A DNA stretch of 64,000 nucleotides from Gp1-AA133 sp964641665 (GTDB lineage Bacteria; Acidobacteriota; Terriglobia; Terriglobales; Acidobacteriaceae): contig CAZXKO010000031.1 in assembly GCA_964641665.1 (NCBI GenBank), positions 102,165-166,164 on the forward strand, given 5' to 3'. The notes beneath the pieces were generated by a model, which ran no database searches, had not been told where the DNA came from, and saw nothing but the letters and a program-made list of their open reading frames with translations. The position numbers and the translations under genes are program-made. This document shows, in pieces, positions 1 to 9,351 of the stretch; the first letter of the stretch is position 1; the number at the start of each line of letters is the position of its first letter.

Positions 1-1
1 C

Positions 2-412
2 ATGCGAGCTTGCCGCGTGTTTGGCCGGCATATGATCGAAAGAAAGTATGGCCGCATCATTAATATCGGCTCTCTTTCATCGTTTGTTGGGCTTTACGAG
101 GTTGCCGCTTACTGCGCCAGCAAAGGCGCGGTCGCATCCTTTACCAAGGCTCTGGCCGTGGAATGGGCGAAGTTCGGCGTATGCGTGAACGCGCTGGTAC
201 CGGGCGTTTTGCGCACGAACTTGAATGCCGCAATGCTTGACGGAACCGATCGCGGGCGGGAATTTCTGATGCGTACTCCTATGGGGCGGTTCGGAAAATT
301 GGATGAACTGGCGGGCGCGACCGTGTTCCTGGCCTCGGATGCCGCCAGTTTTGTCACCGGGCATTTGCTAGTAGTCGATGGCGGAATCATGGCCAGCGGC
401 GTCAACCAGTGA
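2..412 (+). CDS. SDR-family oxidoreductase, 3' part (5' end outside window)
   Basis: The 136 visible residues are the C-terminal half of a classical short-chain dehydrogenase. The catalytic pair is in YCASKG near residue 38, preceded by the strand with the active-site Ser in INIGSLSSF. The chain ends in the usual GHLLVVDGG motif. The NAD(P)-binding GxxxGxG segment is missing because the window starts inside the gene, so the ATG at base 2 is probably internal. Family resemblance is to gluconate 5-dehydrogenase and KduD-type enzymes. It converges on the kdgK-eda pair, which suggests a role in hexuronate or ketodeoxy-sugar oxidation-reduction, but the substrate cannot be read from the sequence. 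Confidence 0.85.
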   Translation: MRACRVFGRHMIERKYGRIINIGSLSSFVGLYEVAAYCASKGAVASFTKALAVEWAKFGVCVNALVPGVLRTNLNAAMLDGTDRGREFLMRTPMGRFGKLDELAGATVFLASDAASFVTGHLLVVDGGIMASGVNQ

Positions 413-425
413 CTAGCTGGCAGTT

Positions 426-1112
426 CTAGCGCACGGCGACCGCAGGAAGGTGTGATGCTGCCATGCGTGCTCGCGCTTCCTTGACGATTGCGAGAAACTT
501 GCGCGCATTTTCGACAATCACCTCGGGCTTCCGTGACTTCAGAGCGTCGCTCTGAACAAGTTCTCCACCGATGCCCAAGGCGGCGGATCCGGCCTCGATG
601 AACTCGGCCGCTGTGTTCAGGTTGACACCGCCGGTCGGCACCAGCGGAATCTGCGGAAGGGGACCCTTCAGGGCTTTGATATATTTCGCCCCTCCCACCT
701 GGCCGCAGGGGAAGACCTTCACGAAGTCGGCACCGGCATTCCAGGCCGTGATGACCTCGGTCGGCGTGAGCGCCCCGGCCATGATCAACTTCCCTTCCCG
801 CACGGCAAACTCCACCGTCGGCACGTTCAATCCGGGACTGACCAGAAATTCCGCGCCGGCGTCCAAGCAGCGGCGCGCAGTCTCCACGTCGAGCACCGTG
901 CCGGCTCCGACCAGAATGTCCGAAAGAGCGCTCTTGCGCAGTTCGCGTATGACATCTATAGCGCCGGGGACAGTCATAGTGATCTCTACTATGGGAATCC
1001 CGCCATCGCACACTGCCTGAGTCGCCAGCAGAGCCTCGGCTGGCGACGATGCCCGGACAACGGGCACGACTCCGATTTCGACGATTTTGTCTCGAACTTG
1101 CTGCTTATCCAT
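426..1112 (-). CDS. eda: KDPG/KHG aldolase
   Basis: Class I aldolase cleaving 2-keto-3-deoxy-6-phosphogluconate to pyruvate and glyceraldehyde-3-phosphate. The protein is 228 residues, normal for the family. The Schiff-base lysine is in ADFVKVFP (about Lys132) and the catalytic Glu in VEITMTV (about Glu43), close to their positions in E. coli Eda. The phosphate-binding VPTGGV and LGIGGEL segments are present. I chose the ATG at 1112 because AAGGAAC lies just upstream; an in-frame TTG at 1139 would nearly abut the kdgK stop at 1141. It is the second gene of a kdgK-eda unit, the last two steps of uronate catabolism. Confidence 0.95.
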   Translation of the reverse strand: MDKQQVRDKIVEIGVVPVVRASSPAEALLATQAVCDGGIPIVEITMTVPGAIDVIRELRKSALSDILVGAGTVLDVETARRCLDAGAEFLVSPGLNVPTVEFAVREGKLIMAGALTPTEVITAWNAGADFVKVFPCGQVGGAKYIKALKGPLPQIPLVPTGGVNLNTAAEFIEAGSAALGIGGELVQSDALKSRKPEVIVENARKFLAIVKEARARMAASHLPAVAVR

Positions 1113-1140
1113 TGATCGTTCCTTGCCCTGGTACAACAAC

Positions 1141-2235
1141 TCAGCGAGCGATGCGCGCTCCGCCGCCTTCCATCACGCGCACCACTTCCTGCAAGGTCAC
1201 CATACTGGTATCGCCAGGGGTGGTCATGGCCAGCGCGCCGTGCGCGGCGCCACATTCCACCGCCCATTGTGGGTCCTTGCCCGACAGAAAACCGTAGATG
1301 AGGCCGGAGGCAAACGAATCGCCGCCTCCAACCCGGTCAAAGATCTCCAGGTCTTCCCTTTCGCGGGCCTGGTAGAAGCTTCCGTCGCAATAGCAGATTG
1401 CGCTCCAATCGTTGCGAGTGGCGGTCTTTGCCTTTCGCAACGTCGTTGCGACGACCTGGAATGGGTAGTCTTTCACCACCTTCGCGATCATTTGCCTGAA
1501 GCCATCGACTTCGAAGGTAGACAGGCTCTCATCCATGCCGGAAACTTCGTAGCCGAGGGCCGCCGAGAAATCTTCTTCGTTCCCCAGCATGACGTTCACG
1601 AAGGGTGCGATGCGGCGGTTGACTTCCTGCGCGCGTTTCTTGCCACCGATCGACTTCCACAACGATGGACGGTAGTTAAGGTCGTAGGAAACGATTGTGC
1701 CGTGCCGCTTGGCTGCTTGCATGGCTTCGAGGGCGACCTCGGGGCTTGTCTCGGAAAGAGCGCAGTAGATGCCCCCGGTGTGCAACCAACGTGCGCCCTG
1801 CTTTGCAAAGATTTCGTCCCAATTGAAGTCTCCCCGCTTGAGTTGCGAGACGGCCGTGTGGCCACGATCATAAGACCCAAGTGCGGCCCGAACGCCAAAC
1901 CCTCGCTCCGTAAAATTGAGGCCGTTGCGCACCGTGCGACCGACACCGTCGTGGGCAACCCAGCGGACGAGCGACTGGTCTACGCCCCCTTGGTAGAGAA
2001 GATCCTGTAATAGTCGACCGGCGGGGTCATCCGCGAACGCAGTGACAATCGCTGTGTCGAGACCGAAGCACCGTTTCAATCCGCGGGCAACGTTGTACTC
2101 TCCACCACCCTCGCACACGTCAAAGCTGCGGGTGGTCGCGATACGCCCGCCGCCGGGGTCGAGTCGCAGCATGACCTCTCCGAGGCTGATCAAGTCCCAG
2201 CGGCATTCTTTCTTGGGTCGAATGGTTAATCCCAT
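1141..2235 (-). CDS. kdgK: 2-keto-3-deoxygluconate kinase, PfkB family
   Basis: Phosphorylates 2-keto-3-deoxygluconate to KDPG, feeding the adjacent aldolase. It is 364 residues. The PfkB fold shows at LISLGEVMLRLD (about 15-26), the substrate-loop GGGEYNVARGL (43-53), SYDLNYRP (183-190), GNEEDF (218-223) and the C-terminal signature VGGGDSFASG, where Asp306 is the catalytic base. The context (eda directly downstream, uxaA divergent) supports KDG rather than another sugar as substrate. A putative dyad operator and promoter sit 150-200 bp upstream (2383-2440), matching those of uxaC, kduI and GH105. The chain is slightly longer than E. coli KdgK. Confidence 0.9.
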   Translation of the reverse strand: MGLTIRPKKECRWDLISLGEVMLRLDPGGGRIATTRSFDVCEGGGEYNVARGLKRCFGLDTAIVTAFADDPAGRLLQDLLYQGGVDQSLVRWVAHDGVGRTVRNGLNFTERGFGVRAALGSYDRGHTAVSQLKRGDFNWDEIFAKQGARWLHTGGIYCALSETSPEVALEAMQAAKRHGTIVSYDLNYRPSLWKSIGGKKRAQEVNRRIAPFVNVMLGNEEDFSAALGYEVSGMDESLSTFEVDGFRQMIAKVVKDYPFQVVATTLRKAKTATRNDWSAICYCDGSFYQAREREDLEIFDRVGGGDSFASGLIYGFLSGKDPQWAVECGAAHGALAMTTPGDTSMVTLQEVVRVMEGGGARIAR

Positions 2236-2382
2236 GCGTTCACCTTACCGGGCATTGCGACAGTCATCAACTCTCCGCGCCCCACCGAAGATGGAATTGA
2301 ATAAGGCCGCTCAAACCGAATCCGTGCGGACTCGGTTGAGAACTCAGCTATGGAACCTTGGAAATCGCTACAGAAAGCTTGC

Positions 2383-2440
2383 AGCTTAAGAAGCGTGTCG
2401 TCCGTGTGTCAAACAACAAAAAACTAAAGACGACCTTCAG
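2383..2440 (-). promoter_or_regulatory. Uronate-type promoter with dyad operator (site A, kdgK-eda)
   Basis: Read on the minus strand, CTGAA-N7-TTTAG (2440 to 2424) is followed by a T-run and, after an 11-nt gap, by a TTGACA -35 box (2412-2407). An 18-nt spacer leads to a weak TAAGCT -10 (2388-2383). The arrangement is repeated at four other loci in this window (sites B-E). An operator upstream of -35 is typical of activator binding. The divergent uxaA gene may share this site. Confidence 0.6.
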
Positions 2441-2553
2441 CCAAGCTCAAAGGTTTTTGTCTTGAATTTGCCTTCTGCGATTGTTATACCGCAGTACCGG
2501 GGGTAGAGACGGGAGTCGCCCCGCCGCACCCGCAAAACGAGTATAAGACTTGT

Positions 2554-4218
2554 GTGGATAAAACTGTGATGCAACGTTCCGTTTTGCAGCTGCACCCCGG
2601 CGACAACGTCCTGATCGCGCTACGAGATCTACGCAAGGGCGAGCACATCGACGCGCCTCAGCATTCTCTTGTTCTGACCTCGGACGTTCCTGCCAAACAC
2701 AAGTTCGCAGCGGAGGAACTGTCTCCCAACTCCGATGTGTTCATGTATGGAGTTCTGGTTGGAAAGGCTACGCAGGCGATCCCCAAGGGATCGGTGCTGA
2801 CGACTCGCAACCTTCGGCACGATGCACTGCCGTTTCGAGAAAAGTCCGCGGAATATGCCTGGACTGGACCGGATGTGTCGCGGTGGCGGAGCCGAACCTT
2901 TCTCGGGTACCACCGTTCCGACGGGCAAGTGGGCACCCGAAACTACTGGCTCGTGGTCCCGCTGGTGTTCTGTGAGAACCGGAACATCGAAGTTCTGAAA
3001 CAGGCGTTCGAAGAGGAACTCGGCTTTGCTCCGCCGAAGATCTACCGGCAGCAGCTCGCGGAGTTGGTGAGGCTGTACGAAGAAGGACGACTCGACAAGA
3101 TCGAGGGGCGACAAGCGGAGCTAGGTTCGAGTCGGCAGGAGAGGCCCCGGATTTTCAAGAACGTCGATGGCATCAAGTTTCTAATGCATCAAGCCGGCTG
3201 TGGTGGCACTCGGGAAGACGCCAGCAATCTCTGCGGCCTGATTGCGGGCTATCTCCACCATCCGAACGTAGCCGGTGCAACTGTCTTGAGTCTCGGCTGC
3301 CAGCACTCGCAGGCGGCCATGCTGCACGAACAGATCGCGCGACGCGATCGTAACTTCAGCAAACCTCTGTTGGTGTTCGATCAGCAACAAACCGGCTCGG
3401 AGTTCACCATGCTGTCGGAAGCGGTCCGCGCGACGTTTCTGGGCGTAGTGGAAGCGGATAAGAACACGCGCGCTCCGGCGCCACTTTCCCGGCTCTGCGT
3501 GGGTCTGAAATGCGGGGGGTCGGACGGGTTTTCGGGAATTTCGGCGAATCCCGCCATCGGGCACGTGTCTGACATGATCGCAGCGCTTGGAGGCAGGACC
3601 ATTCTCTCCGAGTTTCCCGAGTTGTGCGGGGTTGAACAATCGCTGATCGACCGCAGCAGCCGGAAAGAGGTCGGTGACCGGTTTATCGAGCTCATGCGTG
3701 ACTATGCCGCGCGCGCAAAGGCGGTCCACGCCGGCTTCGAAATGAATCCTTCGTTTGGCAACATCAAGGATGGCTTGCTGACTGACGCGATGAAATCGGC
3801 TGGCGCAGCCCGAAAGGGCGGGTCTTCTCCGGTGACCGCGGTACTCGACTATCCCGAATACTCGTCAGAAGCGGGACTCAATCTTTTGTGCACGCCAGGC
3901 AACGATGTCGAATGTGTGACGGCACAAGTGGCCGCCGGATCGAACATTGTTCTCTTCACCACGGGACTCGGTACGCCAACCGGCAACCCCGTAGCGCCAG
4001 TGGTCAAAATCTCCACGAATACAGAACTCGCGCGACGTATGGCGGACATCATCGACGTCGACGCTGGGCCGATCATCTCGAGGGAAGCGACGATCGAGCA
4101 AACGGGCGAGGCGATTCTCGAAGCTGCTGTCCGAGTTGCAAGCGGCGAGACGCGGACGAAATCGGAATTGCTGGGCCAGGATGATTTCATCCCGTGGAAA
4201 CGGGGAGTGTCCCTGTGA
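2554..4218 (+). CDS. uxaA: Altronate dehydratase
   Basis: Dehydrates D-altronate to 2-keto-3-deoxygluconate, the step before KdgK. At 554 residues it is full length: an N-terminal SAF domain (about 10-100, with LHPGDNVLIALRDL), then the UxaA catalytic domain beginning at GYHRSDGQVGTRNYW and carrying the family's QAGCGGTREDA and LSLGCQ segments and a C-terminal PTGNPVAPVVKI block. The start is uncertain: GTG at 2554 or ATG at 2569; neither has a strong Shine-Dalgarno. It is first in a run uxaA - GH27 - GH28 - nagB-like - MFS, and is divergent from kdgK with a 318-bp shared regulatory region. Confidence 0.92.
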   Translation: MDKTVMQRSVLQLHPGDNVLIALRDLRKGEHIDAPQHSLVLTSDVPAKHKFAAEELSPNSDVFMYGVLVGKATQAIPKGSVLTTRNLRHDALPFREKSAEYAWTGPDVSRWRSRTFLGYHRSDGQVGTRNYWLVVPLVFCENRNIEVLKQAFEEELGFAPPKIYRQQLAELVRLYEEGRLDKIEGRQAELGSSRQERPRIFKNVDGIKFLMHQAGCGGTREDASNLCGLIAGYLHHPNVAGATVLSLGCQHSQAAMLHEQIARRDRNFSKPLLVFDQQQTGSEFTMLSEAVRATFLGVVEADKNTRAPAPLSRLCVGLKCGGSDGFSGISANPAIGHVSDMIAALGGRTILSEFPELCGVEQSLIDRSSRKEVGDRFIELMRDYAARAKAVHAGFEMNPSFGNIKDGLLTDAMKSAGAARKGGSSPVTAVLDYPEYSSEAGLNLLCTPGNDVECVTAQVAAGSNIVLFTTGLGTPTGNPVAPVVKISTNTELARRMADIIDVDAGPIISREATIEQTGEAILEAAVRVASGETRTKSELLGQDDFIPWKRGVSL

Positions 4219-4297
4219 AGGCTAGTGCTATCGTTTCCTCGGGCGCGTCCCCGTCGTTTCGCCGGCAATCTGCAGAAAGGATCTTAGGGAGGGTGCG

Positions 4298-5473
4298 ATG
4301 AGAATGTGTCGATGCGCGCTGCTGGTGGTTTTCTTGACGACGCTGGTGTTACTAACATGGACCGGCGCCGAGGCACAAGCCTCGGGTCAGAACGAATCCT
4401 CTTCACAGTTGGCACAAACCCCACCGATGGGATGGAACAGCTGGAACAAGTTCGCATGCAACGTGAGCGAGCAATTGATTCGTGAAACTGCAGATGCCAT
4501 GGTGAGCACCGGCATGAAGGCCGCAGGCTATCAGTACGTCAACATCGACGATTGCTGGCAGGTCAGCCGCGATGCTCAGGAAACGATTGTGGCGGACCCG
4601 AAACGGTTTCCCTCCGGGATCAAGGCACTGGCAGACTATGTCCATAGCAAGGGACTGAAGCTAGGCGTTTACACTGACGCTGGCCGGCTCACCTGCCAGA
4701 AGCGACCCGGCAGCTACGAACACGAAGTGCAGGATGCGAAAACGTACGCCTCGTGGGGAGTCGATTACGTCAAGATCGACTGGTGTCATGCGGAAGGGCT
4801 GGATCCGGAAGTGCAGTACGCAAAATTTCGTGACGCGCTGGCACAGGCGGGCCGGCCCATCGTATTCAGCATTTGCAACTGGGGAGTGAAAGCACCCTGG
4901 ACGTGGGGACCGGCCACCGGCAATCTCTGGCGCACCACGGGCGACATTAATGACACCTACGACCGCATGTCGGTTATTGGGTTCTCACAGAATGGTCTCG
5001 AGAAATTTGCCGGCCCCGGCCACTGGAACGACCCAGACATGCTCGAGGTGGGAAACGGGGGAATGAAGCGCGATGAGTATCGCACCCACATGGCGCTCTG
5101 GGCCTTGCTGGCAGCGCCTTTGTTGGCGGGCAACGATCTACGGAGCATGACGCCCGAGACGAAGGAAATGCTCACAAATCCGGAAGTGCTGGCAGTCGAT
5201 CAGGATGCGAAAGGCGTCCAAGGGCACCGCGTGTGGGATGAGGGGCCACTCGAGATTTGGATCAAGCCTCTCGCGAACGGGAACCATGCCGTGGGGCTTT
5301 TCAACCGCGGCGAATCCAGCCTCAAAATCGCTCTCGACTTCAAAATGCTGGGCGGCGCCTCGTCGCTCAAACTGCGTGATCTTTGGGAGCACAAGGATCT
5401 TGGCGAAGTGCAGGGTTCCTACACCGCGGAGGTCCCCAGACATGGAGTGGTCTTGTTGATGGCCTCGAAATGA
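4298..5473 (+). CDS. Secreted alpha-galactosidase, GH27
   Basis: Exported hydrolase removing terminal alpha-galactose, probably from galactomannan or pectin side chains. A Sec signal peptide covers about residues 1-26 (hydrophobic run, then AEAQA). The mature N terminus has the GH27 hallmark TPPMGWNSW, then IDDCW (83-87). The nucleophile is Asp161 in YVKIDWC and the acid/base is Asp216 in LWRTTGDIND; WNDPDMLEVG follows, then a C-terminal beta-sandwich. Length (391) is normal. GGGAGG sits 6 nt before the ATG. It lies 79 bp after uxaA and 24 bp before the GH28 gene, so co-transcription is likely. Confidence 0.93.
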   Translation: MRMCRCALLVVFLTTLVLLTWTGAEAQASGQNESSSQLAQTPPMGWNSWNKFACNVSEQLIRETADAMVSTGMKAAGYQYVNIDDCWQVSRDAQETIVADPKRFPSGIKALADYVHSKGLKLGVYTDAGRLTCQKRPGSYEHEVQDAKTYASWGVDYVKIDWCHAEGLDPEVQYAKFRDALAQAGRPIVFSICNWGVKAPWTWGPATGNLWRTTGDINDTYDRMSVIGFSQNGLEKFAGPGHWNDPDMLEVGNGGMKRDEYRTHMALWALLAAPLLAGNDLRSMTPETKEMLTNPEVLAVDQDAKGVQGHRVWDEGPLEIWIKPLANGNHAVGLFNRGESSLKIALDFKMLGGASSLKLRDLWEHKDLGEVQGSYTAEVPRHGVVLLMASK

Positions 5474-5497
5474 TTCCTAGTACGGAGAAAGCAAATC

Positions 5498-7093
5498 ATG
5501 TCAGAAGAAAATACGGCGCGGCGCAACTTCCTGAAGAAGACTAGTGCAGGGATTGCGGGTGCCGCGATCGGCGCCGCAGTGGCTGTGCCTGCCGCAGCAG
5601 AGGCTCCGACTCAAGTTACAAGTGTCGACGACGTGAGATCGTTCGGAGCCATAGGCGACGGCAAGACGCTAGATACGCCTGCCATTAACAAGGCGATTGA
5701 AGCGGCCGCCGCTGCTGGTGGCGGAACGGTACGCTTCCCCGCGGGAACCTATCTCTGCTACTCGATCCATCTGATGAGCAACGTTGAACTCTATCTGGGT
5801 CCGGGCTCGGCGATCATGGCCGCTGAGTCGCCGGCGGAAGGCACCGAAGGCGGCTACGATCCGCCGGAACCGAACACTTGGGATAAGTATCAGGACTTCG
5901 GCCACAGTCACTGGCACAACAGCCTCATCTGGGGTGAGGGCATCGAGAATGTCGGCATCGTCGGGCCGGGGCGCATTTGGGGAAAAGGCCTGAGCCGCGG
6001 CGGAGGCGATAAGGCTCTTCCGGCCGGAGTTGGAAACAAGTCGATCAGCCTGAAAAATTGCCGAAATGTAATCCTTCGCGACGTGTCCATCCTGCATGGT
6101 GGTCACTTTGCGATTCTGGCAACCGGCGTTGACAATCTCACGATCGACAATCTCAAGATCGACACCAACCGTGACGGCATCGACATCGATTGTTGCCGTA
6201 ACGTACGCGTCTCCAATTGCAGCGTAAATTCGCCGTGGGACGACGGCATCTGCCTGAAGAGTTGTTACGGGCTGGGCTTCGCGCGATCCACCGACCACGT
6301 GACAATCACGAACTGTTACGTGACTGGCGGCTACGAGGAAGGCACGCTGCTTGACGCGACGTTCAAGCGCATTGGGCCTGACTACAAAGCATCCCGCAAC
6401 GGGAGAATCAAGCTGGGGACGGAGTCCAACGGAGGATTCCGAAATATCACGATATCGAATTGTGTCATTGACGATTGCCGCGGAATCGCGTTGGAGACGG
6501 TCGACGGCGCGCTGCTGGAAGACATTTCCATCAGCAATATCACAATGCGCGATATCACCGATGTCCCCCTGTTTCTCCGCCTGGGCAGCCGCATGCGGGG
6601 CCCGGAAGGAATCCCGATTGGCGAATTGCGACGCGTGAACATCAGCGACATCGTCGTCTCGCATTGCGCTTCGCACCAGGCTTGCATCATCACCGGTATC
6701 CCCGGGCATTCCATCGAGGACGTGAAGCTCAGCAATATTTTCATTCTCCACGAGGGCGGCGGTACCCGGGAAGACGCAGCGGTTCAACCGCCTGAAATTG
6801 AGAACGCCTACCCGGAGCCCAACCGGTTCGGCGCGATGCCGGCCCACGGCTTCTTCATCCGTCACGTAAGAGGGATTGACGTCCGCGACGTGGAGATTCG
6901 GTACGTGAAGGAGGATCTGCGTCCAGGCTTCGTCCTTGACGACGTAGCAGGTGCGGACTTCATTCACGTGCAGACCCAACGTTCTGGGGATGCGCCGGGC
7001 TTTGTCCTGAGGAATGTGGAGGACATCAACTTTTACCTGAGCCGCCCGGTGCCGGACACACACCTCGACAAAGTGGATCACAAAACTCTGTGA
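5498..7093 (+). CDS. Tat-exported polygalacturonase-like GH28
   Basis: Predicted to hydrolyse homogalacturonan or rhamnogalacturonan, supplying galacturonate to uxaA and kdgK. A twin-arginine signal (ARRNFLKKTS, residues 7-16) precedes an alanine-rich hydrophobic stretch. The right-handed beta-helix starts at RSFGAIGDGKTLDT. GH28 catalytic motifs are visible: NRDGIDID (224-231), WDDGICLKS (247-255, the Asp pair) and GRIKLGTES (302-310, the RIK substrate clamp). The canonical GHG histidine motif is not obvious, as in exo-acting and rhamnogalacturonan-type members. Length is 531 residues. It sits between the alpha-galactosidase and the sugar-phosphate deaminase genes. Confidence 0.9.
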   Translation: MSEENTARRNFLKKTSAGIAGAAIGAAVAVPAAAEAPTQVTSVDDVRSFGAIGDGKTLDTPAINKAIEAAAAAGGGTVRFPAGTYLCYSIHLMSNVELYLGPGSAIMAAESPAEGTEGGYDPPEPNTWDKYQDFGHSHWHNSLIWGEGIENVGIVGPGRIWGKGLSRGGGDKALPAGVGNKSISLKNCRNVILRDVSILHGGHFAILATGVDNLTIDNLKIDTNRDGIDIDCCRNVRVSNCSVNSPWDDGICLKSCYGLGFARSTDHVTITNCYVTGGYEEGTLLDATFKRIGPDYKASRNGRIKLGTESNGGFRNITISNCVIDDCRGIALETVDGALLEDISISNITMRDITDVPLFLRLGSRMRGPEGIPIGELRRVNISDIVVSHCASHQACIITGIPGHSIEDVKLSNIFILHEGGGTREDAAVQPPEIENAYPEPNRFGAMPAHGFFIRHVRGIDVRDVEIRYVKEDLRPGFVLDDVAGADFIHVQTQRSGDAPGFVLRNVEDINFYLSRPVPDTHLDKVDHKTL

Positions 7094-7149
7094 GGGTGTG
7101 AACGGGTCTCACTTAAACGTTTTAAAAGCGGATGGGAGCGGCTTTTCTG

Positions 7150-7155
7150 TATAAT
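7150..7155 (+). promoter_or_regulatory. Putative -10 box before the nagB-like gene
   Basis: A perfect TATAAT lies 42 nt upstream of the preferred start at 7198. A near-palindrome TTAAACGTTTTAA lies about 25 nt further upstream and could be a LacI-type operator. No good -35 is seen at 17 +/- 1 nt. This hints at an internal promoter and argues against the longer frame beginning at 7132. Confidence 0.35.
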
Positions 7156-7197
7156 TCACCCCTCGGTCGAACCCCTGCACCCGCGCGGGAGCAGTCC

Positions 7198-7983
7198 ATG
7201 CTTCTGAAGGTCTTCTCTGACAAGCCGTCTCTCGCTAAGGCGGCCGCAGGCCAAGCGGCACGCGCAATCCGAAACGCGATCACGGCCAACGGTGAGGCCC
7301 GCATCATCGCAGCTACGGCAGCGTCGCAGTTGGAGTTTCTGGGCGCACTCACCCAGGAACGCGGTATCGACTGGCAGAAGGTGGAAGCCTTCCATCTGGA
7401 TGAATACATCGGCTTGGCAGTCACCCATCCGGGTAGTTTTCGCAAGATGCTGCTTGAGCAATTGATTGGGAGAACTGGAATCACTCGCTACCACTTGCTT
7501 GAGGGTGATGCCAGCGATCCCGTCGAGGTCACTCGGAGGGTGGGTAAGGAGTTGGCATCGCGTCCGGTCGACATCGCGTTCCTCGGAATCGGCGAGAACG
7601 GCCATATTGCCTTCAACGATCCACCGGCGGACTTTCTGACAGAAGAGCCTTATATTGTTGTGGAACTTGACGAAGCGTGCCGCCGGCAACAGGTGGGCGA
7701 GGCGTGGTTCGCGGACATTTCGCAAGTGCCGCGGCAAGCAATTTCGATGTCGGCCCGCCAGATTCTCAAAACAAAGGAGATTCTCGCGGTCGTACCCGAT
7801 CGGCGCAAGGCCCCGGCGATCAAGGCCTGCTTCGAAGGTCCAGTCAGCTCCATGGCGCCGGCTTCCATCTTGCGCACTCACCCCAACGTAACCATCTATC
7901 TCGACGAAGACTCTGCCTCTCTGCTAGGTCCTACTTTACGGAATCAATTTCTCCGCGAGTCACAAGCCACGGTAAGCGCGTGA
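7198..7983 (+). CDS. Glucosamine-6-phosphate deaminase-like sugar isomerase
   Basis: NagB/RpiA/SugarP-isomerase fold, 261 residues from the ATG at 7198, which has GGGAG 6 nt upstream. The NagB motif EAFHLDEYIGL is intact. In the catalytic loop the sequence is GIGENGHIAFNDP where E. coli NagB has GVGNDGHIAFNEP: the His is kept, the general-base Asp is replaced by Asn and the helper Glu by Asp. The enzyme may therefore act on another amino-sugar phosphate (for example galactosamine-6-phosphate) or be altered in mechanism. It sits between GH28 and a transporter, so it may handle amino sugars released with plant or microbial polysaccharide. Confidence 0.8.
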   Translation: MLLKVFSDKPSLAKAAAGQAARAIRNAITANGEARIIAATAASQLEFLGALTQERGIDWQKVEAFHLDEYIGLAVTHPGSFRKMLLEQLIGRTGITRYHLLEGDASDPVEVTRRVGKELASRPVDIAFLGIGENGHIAFNDPPADFLTEEPYIVVELDEACRRQQVGEAWFADISQVPRQAISMSARQILKTKEILAVVPDRRKAPAIKACFEGPVSSMAPASILRTHPNVTIYLDEDSASLLGPTLRNQFLRESQATVSA

Positions 7984-8001
7984 AGCCGAGTTCTCCGCCC
8001 T

Positions 8002-9327
8002 ATGCTCACGGCTGAGGAACCCGTTTCCCGCGCCACGCGGCCGATTCCATCGTTGCGTTGGTGGATCGGCGCAGTTCTTTTTGTTTCAACCGCCATCAAC
8101 TATATCGACCGCCAGACATTGTCACTGCTCGCTCCTTACTTAAAGGTGGAGTACCACTTTTCCAACAGCGACTATGCCAACATCGGGATTGCGTTCAGGG
8201 TTGCTTACTTGATCGGCCAGACCATTTTTGGGCGCATGATGGATCGAATCGGCACCCGGCGCGGGCTCAGTCTCACCGTGGCTTGGTATTCGACCGTCTC
8301 GATGCTCACGTCGCTAGCCAACGGGCTGCTCGGGTTCACCGGATTTCGCTTTTTGCTGGGCGCCGGAGAATCCGCGAACTGGCCTGGTGCCACGAAGGCG
8401 GTGTCGGAATGGTTTCCGAAGCAGGAGCGCGGCCTCGCCACCGCTCTATTTGACAGCGGCTCCTCGATTGGCGGGGCAGTCGCGCCTTTCGTGGTCCTGC
8501 CCATCTTCTTCCGCTGGGGATGGCGGCCGGCCTTCATGATTCCCGGCGTGCTCGGATTCTTCTGGTTAATCGCCTGGCGCTGGATCTACTATCCGCCTGC
8601 GCAACATCCTCGCATCTCTCCAGCAGAGCTGCACCTGATCACCACGGACAAAGGCGAAGCTGATCCGCAGGGCAACCACAAGTCCGCGAGATGGCTCGAT
8701 TTGTTGCGTTTTCCGCAGACCTGGGGAACGATCATCGCCAAGAGTTTCACCGACCCGGTTTGGTTTTTTATCACCGACTGGTTTCCCATCTACCTGGTTG
8801 GCAAGGGAATCGAACTCCGGAGTGGATTGGTGGCTGTGTGGATTCCGTTTATCGCAGCCGATGTCGGAAATTTTTTTGGCGGGGCTGCATCCGACTATCT
8901 CATCAAGCGCGACTGGTCCGTGGGCGCCGCGCGGAAGGCGCTCGTCGTGTTTGGCGGGATCGGAGTGACTTTTCTGATCCCTACCATATTCACTACCAAC
9001 CTGTTCGCGATCACAACCCTGTTTGCCCTTGCCACCTTCTCTTATGCATCGTTCACAACGATCGCGAACGTCTTGCCGTCCGACCTATACCACAGCAATT
9101 CGGTGGCGACCGTGAGCGGACTCAGCGGAACGGGTGCGGGAATCGGGACGATCGTTGCCTTCAAGCTGGTTGGATATTTCTCCGACGCGCGCCAGGCAAC
9201 CGCCACTCACGCCTTTGATCCGATTATCGTGATCGCCGGACTGGTCCCGCTCGCAGGGATGATCCTGGTATTGCTGCTCGTTCGCAATAACCGGGCAACC
9301 GAAGAAGGACAGGTGCGGCGCATTTGA
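8002..9327 (+). CDS. MFS transporter, ACS family (hexuronate/sugar-acid type)
   Basis: A 441-residue 12-helix permease. The first helix carries INYIDRQTLSLLAPYL, the usual ACS/ExuT start, and the loop 2-3 motif FGRMMDRIGTRRG is the MFS signature. GAGESANWPGATKAVSEWFP is the anion:cation symporter signature of ExuT, GudP and DgoT relatives. It likely takes up galacturonate or another sugar acid across the inner membrane. It starts 18 bp after the nagB-like gene and ends the operon. Two paralogues with the same signature lie at 34578-35885 and 40516-41862. Confidence 0.88.
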   Translation: MLTAEEPVSRATRPIPSLRWWIGAVLFVSTAINYIDRQTLSLLAPYLKVEYHFSNSDYANIGIAFRVAYLIGQTIFGRMMDRIGTRRGLSLTVAWYSTVSMLTSLANGLLGFTGFRFLLGAGESANWPGATKAVSEWFPKQERGLATALFDSGSSIGGAVAPFVVLPIFFRWGWRPAFMIPGVLGFFWLIAWRWIYYPPAQHPRISPAELHLITTDKGEADPQGNHKSARWLDLLRFPQTWGTIIAKSFTDPVWFFITDWFPIYLVGKGIELRSGLVAVWIPFIAADVGNFFGGAASDYLIKRDWSVGAARKALVVFGGIGVTFLIPTIFTTNLFAITTLFALATFSYASFTTIANVLPSDLYHSNSVATVSGLSGTGAGIGTIVAFKLVGYFSDARQATATHAFDPIIVIAGLVPLAGMILVLLLVRNNRATEEGQVRRI

Positions 9328-9351
9328 GGGAACACCGGACTCACAGTGTGG

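Noticed and set aside
5669..7081. Long minus-strand frame (470 codons) opposite GH28
   Set aside because: Antisense shadow; no recognisable domain, and the GH28 frame has all motifs.
7106..7124. LacI-type operator TTAAACGTTTTAA before the nagB-like gene
   Set aside because: Near-palindromic, but AT-rich and without a clear -35; mentioned with the -10 box, not called as its own site.
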